The notes: a model not told the origin generated them from the letters alone. Shown: positions 8,461-17,734, numbered from the stretch's first letter. The stretch is 64,000 nt of DNA from Vibrio orientalis CIP 102891 = ATCC 33934 (GCF_000176235.1 NZ_ACZV01000004.1:1240001-1304000); one strand, 5' to 3'. Program-made: numbers and translations.

Positions 8461-9577
8461 ATCGAGTCAGTTTCGCCACCAGCAGTACAGCGCCAAACAG
8501 ACTAAGCGCCATGCCAAGGTCTTGCATTACCCCGACAGCTGATAAACCAAGACCAATCATCAAATAGTACATCAATCCAAACAACGCACCTGCACTGCCA
8601 GCCTGAGCCTTGTAGTTGATGAGCGCGCCGCTTAATAAATTAGGAATTCCCACTCCAAACGAGGCAACAATCACTAACATAGGAACCAACAGCCATAAGC
8701 TTGATTGCAGTGCCCATACACCGAGCGCACCGACTAATGCACCGCTAACCGCTAGCATGATCAACAAGCCCGATCGCCAATCACGCTGCAATAAACTCTT
8801 ATTGATGCTGCTGCCGATAAAAGTACCTAGCGCTAATACCACGCCACTGTAGCCAAATTGTTGGCTGGTCAGTCCCATAGCTTCAAACACAAACGGACCT
8901 TGAAGATAGTAACTGAACAACAAAACGTTAAAGCTAGCAACCATCACAGCATCGAGCCAAAGGATCTTATCAAGCAGCATCTGCTTAGCTAAACCAACTA
9001 TGTCAGGCTTGCTAATATGTTCCGCCTTGGTTTCAGGTAAACAGCAACAACATACTAAAAGCAACACTAAAGCCAATAACGACAAAGCAGAAAATACGCC
9101 TTGATAGCCAGCGAGCTCAGACAACAAGCCGCCAGACATTAAGCCAAGTACAGGGCTGATCGAGATCCCCATTCCCATGTAACCGAACACTTTAGCAAGT
9201 CCTGACCCATCATAGCTATCACGCAGCATGGTTTGTGTCACCACAGAACCAACAGCCGCACCAAAGGCACTCAATGCTCTAAACAACATCAAACATTCAA
9301 ATTGAGTGGCAAACAAAGCACCTATCGCCGCCAACCCATAGGCCGTTAAACCAAGTAGCATCGCGCGCCTACGGCCAAGATAGTCTGCCGCAATACCCCA
9401 AAAAACCACGCCAACCGCAAACGCAGTAAAGTAAATGGATAATGTTTGGCCAGCCATACTATTGCTTACCTCAAACGCTTGGGCGATATGAGGCAATACC
9501 GGGCTGTAGATCGTCTCAATGATTTGCGGAAACATCATCAATGCGACCATGAGCCAAACAGAAGGGATTTTATTCAT
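8459..9577 (-). CDS. MFS multidrug transporter, Bcr/CflA type
   Basis: Twelve-segment major facilitator, 372 aa. The N-terminal half carries the Bcr/CflA pattern (YSPVLPHIAQAF; loop 2-3 motif GIAADYLGRRRAMLLG; motif C-like GYMGMGISISPVLG near 133). Expected to export drugs or metabolites by proton antiport. Its divergent partner 99 bp away is an AraC-family regulator, which probably controls it. Substrate unknown. Confidence 0.85.
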   Translation of the reverse strand: MNKIPSVWLMVALMMFPQIIETIYSPVLPHIAQAFEVSNSMAGQTLSIYFTAFAVGVVFWGIAADYLGRRRAMLLGLTAYGLAAIGALFATQFECLMLFRALSAFGAAVGSVVTQTMLRDSYDGSGLAKVFGYMGMGISISPVLGLMSGGLLSELAGYQGVFSALSLLALVLLLVCCCCLPETKAEHISKPDIVGLAKQMLLDKILWLDAVMVASFNVLLFSYYLQGPFVFEAMGLTSQQFGYSGVVLALGTFIGSSINKSLLQRDWRSGLLIMLAVSGALVGALGVWALQSSLWLLVPMLVIVASFGVGIPNLLSGALINYKAQAGSAGALFGLMYYLMIGLGLSAVGVMQDLGMALSLFGAVLLVAKLTR

Positions 9578-9676
9578 CTCTTACTCACTAAGTTTCTAAA
9601 AAGTGGGCGCAGTTTAATGAAGAGTGCTAAAGTCCAAATAACGACATCAGAACAATAAACTTCAAAATAGAGACAA

Positions 9677-10450
9677 ATGGCACTAATTGATGAGTCAACT
9701 CGCTTCAATGCGGATGAGTTATGTAGCGCAGTCGTTGGTATTGCAGCAAGAATTGGCAAGCATGATTCTGGCATGCACACCCACAACAAAGCTCAATTAC
9801 TCTATGCGCCACAAGGGTGTATGAGCATTCAACTAAAAGGGAAGAAAAGTGTTTTGCCGCCCACGCGCGCAGCTTGGATCCCTGCGGGTGTCGAACACTG
9901 CGCAACCATGAATAATATCGTCGAATATCGTTCACTCTATTTTTCACCAAGGGTTACCCCACCTATTGATCAAATCAAAATTGTTCAAGTGACCCCCTTG
10001 CTGCAAGCGCTGATTGAACGCATGGCTTTTTGGCCGTGGGATAAGCCAGAGCCAGAAATGAGTAATACACTCGCCCTATTTGTCGAAGAGCTCGAACAAG
10101 CGCCGGTGCAATCTCTCTCATTGCCGCTTCCATCGGATCCACGGCTTACCACTTGGCTTAATTCTCTCGATCAACCTACATCCATTGCTCCTGCACTCAA
10201 CCAATTAGCCAATCAAGTGGGGGCAAGCAGCAAAACCATCAGCCGTATTTTTAACAAAGAAACCGGTATGCCCTACCAATCTTGGCGGCAACAATGGCGT
10301 TTATTGAGATCAATTGAACTGCTATCACAAGGTTTGCAAGTCAATGACGTCGCCTATCAACTAGAGTTTTCCAGCGATAGCGCTTTCATTACCTTCTTCA
10401 AACAACAAACCGGGGCTACGCCTCTCCAATATTTGCACTCATCTGCTTGA
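9677..10450 (+). CDS. AraC-family transcriptional regulator with cupin sensor
   Basis: 257 aa. The N-terminal cupin sensor (HTHNKAQLLYAPQGCM near 33, then PAGVEHC) is followed by a C-terminal double HTH (LANQVGASSKTISRIFNKETG and the second helix pair ending TGATPLQYL). Resembles E. coli NimR/YeaM-type regulators, which also stand divergent to an exporter. It probably controls the MFS gene across the 99-bp gap. Confidence 0.85.
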   Translation: MALIDESTRFNADELCSAVVGIAARIGKHDSGMHTHNKAQLLYAPQGCMSIQLKGKKSVLPPTRAAWIPAGVEHCATMNNIVEYRSLYFSPRVTPPIDQIKIVQVTPLLQALIERMAFWPWDKPEPEMSNTLALFVEELEQAPVQSLSLPLPSDPRLTTWLNSLDQPTSIAPALNQLANQVGASSKTISRIFNKETGMPYQSWRQQWRLLRSIELLSQGLQVNDVAYQLEFSSDSAFITFFKQQTGATPLQYLHSSA

Positions 10451-10499
10451 TTAAATTGGCCTTTGCTCCAACAATATCGATATTGAACCGGAGGTACCC

Positions 10500-11366
10500 A
10501 TGTCTGACAAGATCTCAACCACAGCTTTAGCCAAGCTGCGTAGCCTAGAAGCAAAAGAACTCTTCAACGAGTTAAAAACCGCTGGTTACATTAATCGTAG
10601 CGAAGATGGCTGGGTGCTTACCGAACTAGGCAGCAAGTTTGGCGGCGAATACGTTAATCACACCAAGTTTGGCCAATTTATTGTCTGGCCTGAGAACCTA
10701 CTGATCGATTCCGATGCCACCAGCGGTAAGACGCTAAGTGCCACTCAAATTGGCCAACGCTTCTCTCTAAACGCTAAGAAAATCAACCAACTGCTGCAAG
10801 AGCTCGGCTGGATAGAAAAAGCTGAAGATGGTTGGCATATCACCGCTTCAGGGCTTACTGTTGGTGGTTATCAACGCGAAGATAAAGAGAGCGGTCAAAA
10901 GTTTGCTGTTTGGCATGACTCTATTGTACGCAACAAGCGATTACGCCAATCTGTAGTCGAGTTCTCAGGACAAGACGCAGAAGCACACGCGACCGACAAG
11001 TCTATCTCTAGCTTCAGACAAAAGTTTGAAGCTAAACATCGCACCTTAGACGGCCATTATGTTCGATCCAAAGGTGAGCTCATCATCGACAATTGGCTAT
11101 ATATGAATGGCGTCGTCCATGCGTACGATAGACAACTCCCAATCGAACAAGATGTGTTAAGCGACTTCTACCTACCGAGTGGGAAAGTTTACCTACAATA
11201 CTGGGGCAGTGACACCGGAGAGGTATCAGAAGCAGAGCGACAGTCAATTAGACAAGTCTATGAGCAACACAACTTCGCCTTGATTGAAGTCATGCCAGAA
11301 GAAGTATCCCAATTGGACGATGTATTACCTGCTCGCCTAAAAGCATTTGGTATTAAAGCCTATTGA
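10500..11366 (+). CDS. Winged-helix repeat protein with PD-(D/E)XK-like C-terminal domain
   Basis: No confident family name. 288 aa, GGAGG 6 bases before the ATG. The first 140 residues hold two similar units (EDGWVLTELGSKFGGEY..FIVWPE and EDGWHITASGLTVGGYQ..FAVWHD), each like a winged helix plus beta extension. Residues 180-260 look like a restriction-endonuclease fold: RSKGE (E193), SDFYLP (D222), then VYLQYWG, where the usual E of ExK is Q233. DNA binding is plausible; cleavage is doubtful because of the Q. Unrelated by function to its neighbours as far as can be seen. Confidence 0.7.
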   Translation: MSDKISTTALAKLRSLEAKELFNELKTAGYINRSEDGWVLTELGSKFGGEYVNHTKFGQFIVWPENLLIDSDATSGKTLSATQIGQRFSLNAKKINQLLQELGWIEKAEDGWHITASGLTVGGYQREDKESGQKFAVWHDSIVRNKRLRQSVVEFSGQDAEAHATDKSISSFRQKFEAKHRTLDGHYVRSKGELIIDNWLYMNGVVHAYDRQLPIEQDVLSDFYLPSGKVYLQYWGSDTGEVSEAERQSIRQVYEQHNFALIEVMPEEVSQLDDVLPARLKAFGIKAY

Positions 11367-11374
11367 ATTGATAC

Positions 11375-11406
11375 AAAAAAGCCCGCTTAAATCACTCTAA
11401 GCGGGC
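11375..11406. terminator. Terminator between convergent genes
   Basis: Stem GCCCGCTTA (11381-11389) / TAAGCGGGC (11398-11406) with an A6 run before it, which gives T6 for the minus-strand yccF transcript. It also terminates the plus-strand gene, less strongly. Confidence 0.85.
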
Positions 11407-11423
11407 TCTTCCATACTCTTTAA

Positions 11424-11852
11424 TTACTTACTGTAGCGCGCCATCGCTGCTTCTTCCTTCGACACAACGGTTTTACCAATTGGTGCCAATGACATGTACG
11501 CTAGTTTCAAATGCTGTAGTGCGAATGGAATACCGATGATGGTAATAAAACACGCAACAGCAGACATGATATGGCCGATAGCAAGCCAAATACCTGCCAG
11601 TAAGAACCAAACGATGTTACCTATCGTCCCAAGTGGACTGGTACCAATATCCATCTCTTTGGTTAACTCGTCACGGCTAACCACCTCTTGACCAAACGGG
11701 AAGAAAGAGAAGTTACCAATCACGAAACATGCTCGTCCCCAAGGGATACCGATAATACTGATAAAGCAAATCAAACCAACTAGCCACCAAGCTAGCCCCA
11801 TGATCACGCCACCACACAAAAACCAAATTATATTGCCAAGAACTCTGAGCAC
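11424..11852 (-). CDS. yccF: YccF-domain inner membrane protein
   Basis: 142 aa, two tandem copies of the YccF (DUF307) unit, each with a hydrophobic hairpin and the motif IIGIPWGRACF or IIGIPFALQHL, preceded by NIIWFLCGG / NIVWFLLAG. Membrane protein of unknown biochemical function. GGAGAAAT precedes the start. Co-directional with the ABM gene 20 bp upstream. Confidence 0.85.
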   Translation of the reverse strand: MLRVLGNIIWFLCGGVIMGLAWWLVGLICFISIIGIPWGRACFVIGNFSFFPFGQEVVSRDELTKEMDIGTSPLGTIGNIVWFLLAGIWLAIGHIMSAVACFITIIGIPFALQHLKLAYMSLAPIGKTVVSKEEAAMARYSK

Positions 11853-11872
11853 TCTATTTCTCCTATCAAAGT

Positions 11873-12166
11873 CTAACTGTAGACTGGCTTATAATGCTCT
11901 ACAGTTGGGAATGGATCGTAAAAATGATGTAAAAGAGCCTTCCATTCCTGATATTCAGCAGACTGCCTAAAGCCCTGCTCGTGATCTTCTAATGTTTCCC
12001 AGTTTACCAACAAAATGTAGCGGCTTGGGTTTTCAATACAGCGTTGTAGCTGATGCGACACATAGCCTTTCATACTCGAAATAATCGTCTGTGCCTTTGC
12101 AAAATTATGTTCAAACTCTGCCTCTAGGTTTGGTTTTACATCTAAGATTGCGACTTCCAGTATCAT
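11873..12166 (-). CDS. Antibiotic biosynthesis monooxygenase (ABM) fold protein
   Basis: 97 aa, a single ferredoxin-like alpha/beta unit: VAILDVKPNLEAEFE, then SMKGYVSHQLQRC, ILLVNWETLEDHEQGFR and YQEWKALLHHFYDPFPTVEHY. Such dimeric proteins include heme-degrading and quinol monooxygenases and many of unknown role. AAGGAAAG ribosome site. Enzyme activity not predictable. Confidence 0.8.
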   Translation of the reverse strand: MILEVAILDVKPNLEAEFEHNFAKAQTIISSMKGYVSHQLQRCIENPSRYILLVNWETLEDHEQGFRQSAEYQEWKALLHHFYDPFPTVEHYKPVYS

Positions 12167-12201
12167 GATCTTTCCTTAACGTAAGATGAATATCACCTAA
12201 T

Positions 12202-12930
12202 TTATTGCAAACCTTGCCACACTGCGGTTGCTCCGCTAATAGAACAAAGCAGCAGCGCGCCAATACGGATCTTCTCTTTAGGTAGTGTTTGTGTAGTAAG
12301 CCTTGCCAGTTTATACCCCAACCAAGCCGCAGGAATCAAAGGGACGGTAATCCAGACATGGTGCATAGTTAGAAAACCGGCTGGCATCTGAATGATCAAC
12401 GAGATCATCGAACTAAAGACAAAGAATGCGGATAAATTACCACGCAACTGATTCGCTTCTTGATGTTGCAAGAGTAGCGCCATCGGCGGGCCGCCAATAC
12501 CGGAACTGGTCCCAAAGAATCCTGAGAAAAATCCGGCTATAGTCATGCGCGCTGGCGTCGGTTCAATACGAAACGGCAGTAGACTTACGATAACAGCAAA
12601 TAGCACCAATGCCCCCAGCCATAGAGCCAGTAAGTCTGTCGAGACCATCACTAGCAGTACACCACCAGCAATCGAGCCCGGAACTCGACCGATGAGCGCC
12701 ATTTTTAAACCACCAATTTCAACGCTATCACGATGCTTAAGCGCATTGAGTATTGAGATAAACAACGCGACAAGGCAGATCGGTGCAGGCACGTAGTCGG
12801 GTGAAATCAAAAACAATAACGGGGCAGCGACAATCGCTAAACCAAAGCCAATCGCAGTCTGAACAAAGGAGCCTAAGAAAATGAGTAAGGCTGCGATCAA
12901 TGCTTCGGGAGTTATCCATTCAGCAAGCAT
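12202..12930 (-). CDS. TSUP/TauE-SafE family membrane permease
   Basis: 242 aa, about eight membrane segments in the two-repeat TSUP pattern (FLGSFVQTAIGFGLAIVAAPLL at the N-terminus, AGFFSGFFGTSSGIGGPPMALLL in the second half). Family members export sulfite, sulfoacetate or other organosulfur anions. Co-directional with the ABM and yccF genes. Substrate unknown. Confidence 0.85.
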   Translation of the reverse strand: MLAEWITPEALIAALLIFLGSFVQTAIGFGLAIVAAPLLFLISPDYVPAPICLVALFISILNALKHRDSVEIGGLKMALIGRVPGSIAGGVLLVMVSTDLLALWLGALVLFAVIVSLLPFRIEPTPARMTIAGFFSGFFGTSSGIGGPPMALLLQHQEANQLRGNLSAFFVFSSMISLIIQMPAGFLTMHHVWITVPLIPAAWLGYKLARLTTQTLPKEKIRIGALLLCSISGATAVWQGLQ

Positions 12931-12952
12931 ATACAGTATTTATTATCATAGA

Positions 12953-13001
12953 AAAAACTAAGCCCATCATAATCGAAATGAAAATGATGGGCTTAGTTTT
13001 T
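12953..13001. terminator. Strong terminator after the MFS gene
   Basis: An 18-bp stem with arms AAAAACTAAGCCCATCAT (12953-12970) and its complement (12984-13001), with A/T tracts at the base. Ends the minus-strand MFS transcript. Confidence 0.9.
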
Positions 13002-13012
13002 ATTCAGTTTTC

Positions 13013-14233
13013 TTACGCAGTGGTAGGAGACAGAGCTCTTTCGATTGGTTTGTCGTTAATCGGCAAATGAATCAATGCTGCGGCAAAAGCAAGTACGACC
13101 GTTGACCACCAGATCGGATCATACGAGCCATAGTAGTCATAAATACGACCGCCTGCCCAAGCTCCTAAGAAACTACCAACTTGGTGCGTGAAGAACACTA
13201 AACCATACAGAGTTGATAGATATTTAGCGCCGAAGATCTGTCTTACTAAGCCTGATGTCAACGGCACCGTACCTAGCCAACAGAAGCCTATCGCACCACC
13301 AAAGATAGCGGCAGTGTGCTCGGTTACAGGCAGGGTGACAAAGGCACCAATCACAACCGTGCGCATTAGGTATAGAGCAGACATTACATGACGCTTGCTG
13401 TACTTATCACCCATCACACCCCAGAAGTACGAGCCGAAAATGTTAAAAATACCGACATACGCGAGCGCCATGGCTGCAGTTTGCGCCGATAGGTTTTTAT
13501 CCGCCAAGTAACTCGGTAAATGCGTAGCAATAAACATTACGTGGAAGCCACAGACAAAGAAACCCGCATGAATAAGCCAGTAACCTTTGTGGTTAAATGC
13601 CTCTTTTAACGCCTGCTTAAGCGTTTGTTGTTGCTCTGCAGTTTGCGCCTCAGCATTGGAGTCTGACGGCTTAGGCGAGCGCATAAACAGTGCAAAGGCA
13701 ATCATGGTCGAACAAAGAATTGCAAAACCCTGTAGCGCCCCCTGCCAACCAAACTCAGTCAGCATAGTCTGTGCGCCTGGGATCATCGCAAACATACCGA
13801 ATGAACCAGCAGCTGTAGTCAAGCCGAACGCCTTCGCAGCATGTTCAGCAGGAACAACTTTCGCGACTGCGCCAAGAACAATCACATAGCTTGTCGCACT
13901 TAGACCAAGGCCTACTAACACGCCCAGTGATAGGTACAGCATGCTTGGTTCAACCGCAATGGATGTTAGATATAAGCCTAATCCGTATGCGATAGCACCC
14001 ATGATGACGATACGTTTAGCGCCAAATCGGTCAGCAGCCATGCCAACAAATGGCTGAAACACACCAAACAAAAGGTTCTGTAATGCAATCGCAAAGCTAA
14101 AGAACTCACGCCCTGTTTGGAAGTGCTCCGAAATCGGCATCATAAAAATGCCAAATGATTGTCTGATACCCAGACAGGTAATTAAGATGGCGATCCCTAG
14201 CCAAACAATGATTGGAAATCGAAAAATGCTCAT
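13013..14233 (-). CDS. MFS transporter, monocarboxylate/oxalate-formate-like
   Basis: 406 aa, 12 membrane segments. Motif A-like VGMAADRFGAKRIVIMG near 65 and WGVMGDKYSKRHVMSALY near 270; the GIRQSFGIFMMPISEHF start is typical of the YcxA/oxalate-formate antiporter group. It is preceded 9 bp upstream by a 65-residue His-rich membrane protein, so the two are made from one message. Substrate not determined. Confidence 0.85.
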   Translation of the reverse strand: MSIFRFPIIVWLGIAILITCLGIRQSFGIFMMPISEHFQTGREFFSFAIALQNLLFGVFQPFVGMAADRFGAKRIVIMGAIAYGLGLYLTSIAVEPSMLYLSLGVLVGLGLSATSYVIVLGAVAKVVPAEHAAKAFGLTTAAGSFGMFAMIPGAQTMLTEFGWQGALQGFAILCSTMIAFALFMRSPKPSDSNAEAQTAEQQQTLKQALKEAFNHKGYWLIHAGFFVCGFHVMFIATHLPSYLADKNLSAQTAAMALAYVGIFNIFGSYFWGVMGDKYSKRHVMSALYLMRTVVIGAFVTLPVTEHTAAIFGGAIGFCWLGTVPLTSGLVRQIFGAKYLSTLYGLVFFTHQVGSFLGAWAGGRIYDYYGSYDPIWWSTVVLAFAAALIHLPINDKPIERALSPTTA

Positions 14234-14242
14234 CGCATAACC

Positions 14243-14440
14243 TTAGTGATGATGGTGGTGAGAATGGTCGTGCTCACCACCAGTCGTCTGGTGGCAGCCG
14301 CTATTGATTGCCTGCTGCGCTAACAACTCCAACAGTTTCGGAGAATGGTGAACGACAACAAGAGACAAGCCCAATAGCAGGGTCATTCTCATCAGCTGAG
14401 CGAAAAGTGATTGAGAAAACATGATTCTAAATCTCAGCAT
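14243..14440 (-). CDS. Small membrane protein with His-rich C-terminal tail
   Basis: 65 aa, no recognised family. One or two hydrophobic segments (LFAQLMRMTLLLGLSLVVV), then a soluble tail with Cys49 (SGCHQ) and GEHDHSHHHHH, which could bind Zn, Ni, Cu or Co. An internal ATG at 14422 is an alternative start; neither has a strong ribosome site. Lies 9 bp upstream of the MFS gene in the same direction. Coding is supported by spacing and composition. Confidence 0.65.
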   Translation of the reverse strand: MLRFRIMFSQSLFAQLMRMTLLLGLSLVVVHHSPKLLELLAQQAINSGCHQTTGGEHDHSHHHHH

Positions 14441-14503
14441 GGGTTAAAAAAGAGCGCGAAGTGTAGAGATCTACGCGCAATGACTCAAGTGATCTTTATT
14501 CAA

Positions 14504-14926
14504 TCAGGCTATGCGTTTTTTGCATATATTCTTGTGTGAGAGTAATTCAAACCCTTCATCAATCCAACCTGTCACTCCGCCTATCATTTTCTTTACTGGT
14601 CGACCTAGCTTAGCTAACCGAATCGCCGCCTTTTCCGTTCCGTTGCAATGTGGGCCCGCGCAATAGACAACAAACAAGGTGTCTTGAGGAAATTCAGCCA
14701 AGCGCTTTTCGTTAAGTCTTGGATGGGGAATATTGATTGAGCCCTGAATATGGCCTTGCTCAAATAAGCTTTCACCACGCACATCCACCAGCACAAAATC
14801 TTGCAAACCATTAGTTAGGGCATGGTGAACATCCCAACAATCGGTCTCAAATTTTAGTAGTGATTCAAAATGCGCTAATGCTTCTTTGCTGCTTGCGGCC
14901 GCGACTCTTGATACTGCACTTCCCAT
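14504..14926 (-). CDS. Rhodanese-domain sulfurtransferase
   Basis: 140 aa, a single rhodanese domain. LVDVRGESLFEQGHIQGSINIP near 46 is the CH2A motif; the active-site loop is YCAGPHCNGTEKAA with the catalytic Cys at 89 and a second Cys at 94. About 30 extra residues stand before the domain. AAGGAGATAAAAC precedes the ATG. Divergent to a GlxA-type regulator which probably controls it. Cytoplasmic; no signal peptide. Confidence 0.88.
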   Translation of the reverse strand: MGSAVSRVAAASSKEALAHFESLLKFETDCWDVHHALTNGLQDFVLVDVRGESLFEQGHIQGSINIPHPRLNEKRLAEFPQDTLFVVYCAGPHCNGTEKAAIRLAKLGRPVKKMIGGVTGWIDEGFELLSHKNICKKRIA

Positions 14927-14987
14927 GTTTTATCTCCTTATCTGAGTGAACAAAATCCATTATGCGAGCAAAACTTCACCACCAAAA

Positions 14988-15024
14988 TTGGCTTAATAGA
15001 CAATGTTCGTTAATATTAAGCCAA
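14988..15024. promoter_or_regulatory. Inverted repeat in the rhodanese/GlxA divergent promoter
   Basis: Perfect 11-bp arms TTGGCTTAATA (14988-14998) and TATTAAGCCAA (15014-15024), 15 bp apart, about 25 bp before the regulator's start and 60 bp before the rhodanese gene. A likely operator for the divergently encoded AraC-type regulator. Confidence 0.5.
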
Positions 15025-15049
15025 ATGGTGTTTACCCAAGGATCGGAAA

Positions 15050-15988
15050 ATGAATCGTGTCGCTATCCTCGCCCACTCGCATGTCACGCTATTTGAGATG
15101 TCCTGTGCCGTCGAACTGTTTGCTCTACCAAGGCCCGAATTTGAAGATTGGTATCAAACCGATGTGATCAATATGGAAAATAAGCCGATCAGCACGACAG
15201 GCAATATCGTTCTCACGACTCAATACACGGATAGCCTTGAGAAATACGACACTTTAATTATCCCTGGCTGGCCAACATGGGACTACCCTATCCCTGATAT
15301 CATTGAACGTGAAGTATCCAATTTTGTCTCAGCGGGCAAACGCTTACTGACATTATGTTCTGGGGCCTTCTTACCGGCCAAATTAGGGTTACTTGATGGT
15401 AAAGTCGCGACGACGCACTGGATGTACGAAAAAGCCTTTCGTGAACAATTCCCACAAATTCGCTATCAATCTGATGTCCTGTACGTTTTTGATGGCAGCA
15501 TCGGTTGCTCTGCGGGTAGTGCATCTGCCTTAGATCTTGGCTTAGCCGTAATTCGTCAAGACTACGGATATGCGATTGCTAACCAAGTAGCGAAACGTTT
15601 AGTGGTATCTGCACATCGGCAAGGTGGACAAACGCAGTTCGTCGAAACGCCAATATTAGAAATACCGAACCAATTCTCTGATGCTTTAGATTGGGCAAAC
15701 CAAAATTTAGATAAGAGTATCAGTGTGGATGCGCTTGCGAACAAAGCCAACATGTCACGTCGAACCTTTGATCGGAAATTTCGCGCTAGTTTTGATTTAT
15801 CGCCAAAAGAGTGGTTGATTCAACAACGAGTCGAGCGCGCCAAAGGACTTTTAGAGAATAATTCAACATCGATCGAGCGCCTTGCCAATCAAGCAGGCTT
15901 TGAAAATGCGACTACAATGCGACATCACTTCAGGCGCTTAATCGGCATTTCTCCGCATCAATACCGAAATCAATTCAACAACAAATAG
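15050..15988 (+). CDS. GlxA-family AraC-type regulator (DJ-1/PfpI sensor)
   Basis: 312 aa. Residues 1-170 form a DJ-1/PfpI-like sensor (TLCSGAFLPAKLGLLDGKVATTHW, with the nucleophile-elbow Cys after LTL), residues 210-310 a double HTH of AraC type (LANKANMSRRTFDRKFRASF and LANQAGFENATTMRHHFRR). ATCGGA precedes the ATG weakly. It faces the rhodanese gene and probably regulates it. Ligand unknown. Confidence 0.87.
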   Translation: MNRVAILAHSHVTLFEMSCAVELFALPRPEFEDWYQTDVINMENKPISTTGNIVLTTQYTDSLEKYDTLIIPGWPTWDYPIPDIIEREVSNFVSAGKRLLTLCSGAFLPAKLGLLDGKVATTHWMYEKAFREQFPQIRYQSDVLYVFDGSIGCSAGSASALDLGLAVIRQDYGYAIANQVAKRLVVSAHRQGGQTQFVETPILEIPNQFSDALDWANQNLDKSISVDALANKANMSRRTFDRKFRASFDLSPKEWLIQQRVERAKGLLENNSTSIERLANQAGFENATTMRHHFRRLIGISPHQYRNQFNNK

Positions 15989-15996
15989 TCGCCTAC

Positions 15997-16010
15997 TTGA
16001 CCAAAATCAA
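15997..16010 (+). promoter_or_regulatory. Candidate FNR box upstream of norR
   Basis: TTGACCAAAATCAA matches the FNR consensus TTGAT-N4-ATCAA in 9 of 10 positions. It lies about 90 bp before norR, which fits induction under low oxygen. Sequence match only. Confidence 0.4.
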
Positions 16011-16037
16011 GTGTATAGCGTTTATACCCTTTAGTGC

Positions 16038-16054
16038 GATGTAATAATGACATC
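16038..16054 (+). promoter_or_regulatory. Candidate NorR box in the norR leader
   Basis: GATGT-N7-ACATC is a perfect inverted repeat with the GT-N7-AC core reported for NorR sites. It lies 45 bp before the chosen norR start, so autoregulation is likely. A single site is weaker than the three found in E. coli. Confidence 0.4.
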
Positions 16055-16098
16055 CACTTGTTAGGATGCCTGCAAACCTATACTGCAAGGCACCCTCA

Positions 16099-17628
16099 AT
16101 GCATCAAAACATGAACAAAGTGCTGCTTGATATCGCACTGAACTTAAGCTCAAACCTAACCAATGAAACACAATATCAGCATCTAATTGATGGTATTGAT
16201 CAGGTCTTTCCGTGTGATGCGAGTGCTTTGTTTATTTTTGATGAAGATGGATTCTTAACTCCAGTTGCCGTGAAGGGGCTATCGAGTAGTGTACTTGGGC
16301 GACGTTTTTTTCCAAAAACGCATCCTCGCCTTGAAGCCATAATGCAGAGTAAACAGCCAGTGCGTTTTGACGCCAACTGCGAGCTGCCTGATCCTTTTAG
16401 CGGCGTCCTACTCAGTGAAGAAGCCGAATTGGATGTGCATGACTGTTTAGGTTGTAGTTTGCATGTCGATGGCCAACTGGTCGGGATATTAACGCTCGAC
16501 TCAATGACCGTCGGAGCCTTTGACGCCATTGAGTCCGTTACCATTGAAACCTTTGCTGCTCTGGCTGCCGCAACCCTGCGTAATATCGGTCAAATCAAGG
16601 CGCTGAAAGCGCAAAACAAAAAGCAGAAACATGTCACCGAGACACTAATCCAACAGGCTCGTTCGAAAGAAGGCGAGATGGTTGGACTTAGTCCTCAAAT
16701 CCAGCAGCTCAGAAACAACATCGCGACGGTAGCCCAATCGGATTATGCCGTGCTGATCACCGGTGAAACGGGTGTTGGTAAGGAGTTGGTTGCTCATAGC
16801 GTCCACGCGCAGTCTCATCGTAACAACAAACCTATGATTTACGTTAACTGTGCCGCACTGCCTGAAGGTCTGGCGGAAAGTGAACTGTTTGGGCACGTTA
16901 AAGGCGCATTTACCGGTGCAAATAGCTCACGCGCTGGTAAGTTTGAATTGGCCGATGGCGGTACCATCTTTTTAGATGAACTCGGAGAGCTCCCGCTCCT
17001 TTTACAAGCTAAGTTACTGCGTGTGATTCAGCAAGGTGAGTTACAGCGAGTCGGCAGTGATAAGCACCTATTGGTCAACGTACGCATCGTTGCTGCAACA
17101 AACCGAAATTTAGAAAAAGAGGTCGAAGAAGGAACCTTCCGCGCCGACCTTTATCATCGCCTGAATGTGTTTCCTATTTCCGTTCCTCCACTTAGAAAAC
17201 GTGAAGGTGACATTCCCGTACTCGCAGGTTATCTACTCGAAAAGGTTCGCAGCCAATTTAATATTCCAAACTTACATTTACATCCTAAAGCGTTAGCTCA
17301 GCTAGAATCACAACAATGGCCTGGTAATGTCCGCGAGCTTGAGCATACGTTAACACGAGCGGCATTAAGAGCGATTCAAGAACAGCAACACATCATTACA
17401 ATCGACCATTTTGATGGGCTCTCGACCCGTCAGGATGTAAAAAACACATCAAAGTATTTTCCAGAACAAAGCACTGGAATGCGTTCATTGGTCGAAGAGT
17501 ACCAAAAAGATTTGATTCGTCACTCACTTGAAAAGTCGGACAAAACTTGGTCAAAAGCCGCAGAGTTTTTGCAGATGGATCGTGGCAATCTGTACCGTAT
17601 GGGAAAGAAGCTCAACATCGATAACTAA
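16099..17628 (+). CDS. norR: NO-responsive sigma-54 activator NorR
   Basis: 509 aa from the ATG at 16099, which has AAGG 8 bases upstream; an in-frame ATG at 16066 is possible. Domains: GAF sensor (about 10-180) with the E. coli NorR-like stretch [16 protein letters not shown] and [12 protein letters not shown] around the iron ligands; AAA+ domain with Walker A GETGVGKE, sigma-54 contact GAFTGA, Walker B GGTIFLDE; Fis-type HTH at the end ([18 protein letters not shown]). Binds NO at a mononuclear iron. The next gene, hcp, has a sigma-54 promoter, so hcp is the likely target. Confidence 0.9.
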   Translation: MHQNMNKVLLDIALNLSSNLTNETQYQHLIDGIDQVFPCDASALFIFDEDGFLTPVAVKGLSSSVLGRRFFPKTHPRLEAIMQSKQPVRFDANCELPDPFSGVLLSEEAELDVHDCLGCSLHVDGQLVGILTLDSMTVGAFDAIESVTIETFAALAAATLRNIGQIKALKAQNKKQKHVTETLIQQARSKEGEMVGLSPQIQQLRNNIATVAQSDYAVLITGETGVGKELVAHSVHAQSHRNNKPMIYVNCAALPEGLAESELFGHVKGAFTGANSSRAGKFELADGGTIFLDELGELPLLLQAKLLRVIQQGELQRVGSDKHLLVNVRIVAATNRNLEKEVEEGTFRADLYHRLNVFPISVPPLRKREGDIPVLAGYLLEKVRSQFNIPNLHLHPKALAQLESQQWPGNVRELEHTLTRAALRAIQEQQHIITIDHFDGLSTRQDVKNTSKYFPEQSTGMRSLVEEYQKDLIRHSLEKSDKTWSKAAEFLQMDRGNLYRMGKKLNIDN

Positions 17629-17643
17629 CTCACCTCGATTTTC

Positions 17644-17683
17644 GTTGTAAAAAACACATCAACAACGATGTGTTTTTTACAAC
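17644..17683 (+). terminator. norR terminator palindrome, overlapping two GT-N7-AC cores
   Basis: Perfect 17-bp arms (17644-17660 and 17667-17683) around a 6-nt loop, with A6/T6 runs inside the arms. It terminates norR. Each arm also contains a GT-N7-AC core (GTAAAAAACAC and its mirror) about 60-100 bp before the hcp sigma-54 promoter, where an activator would sit. A dual role is possible but unproven. Confidence 0.6.
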
Positions 17684-17734
17684 CACTCGTTGAGGACTTC
17701 CACGATAAACCATACAAAATCAAAGACTTATAAA

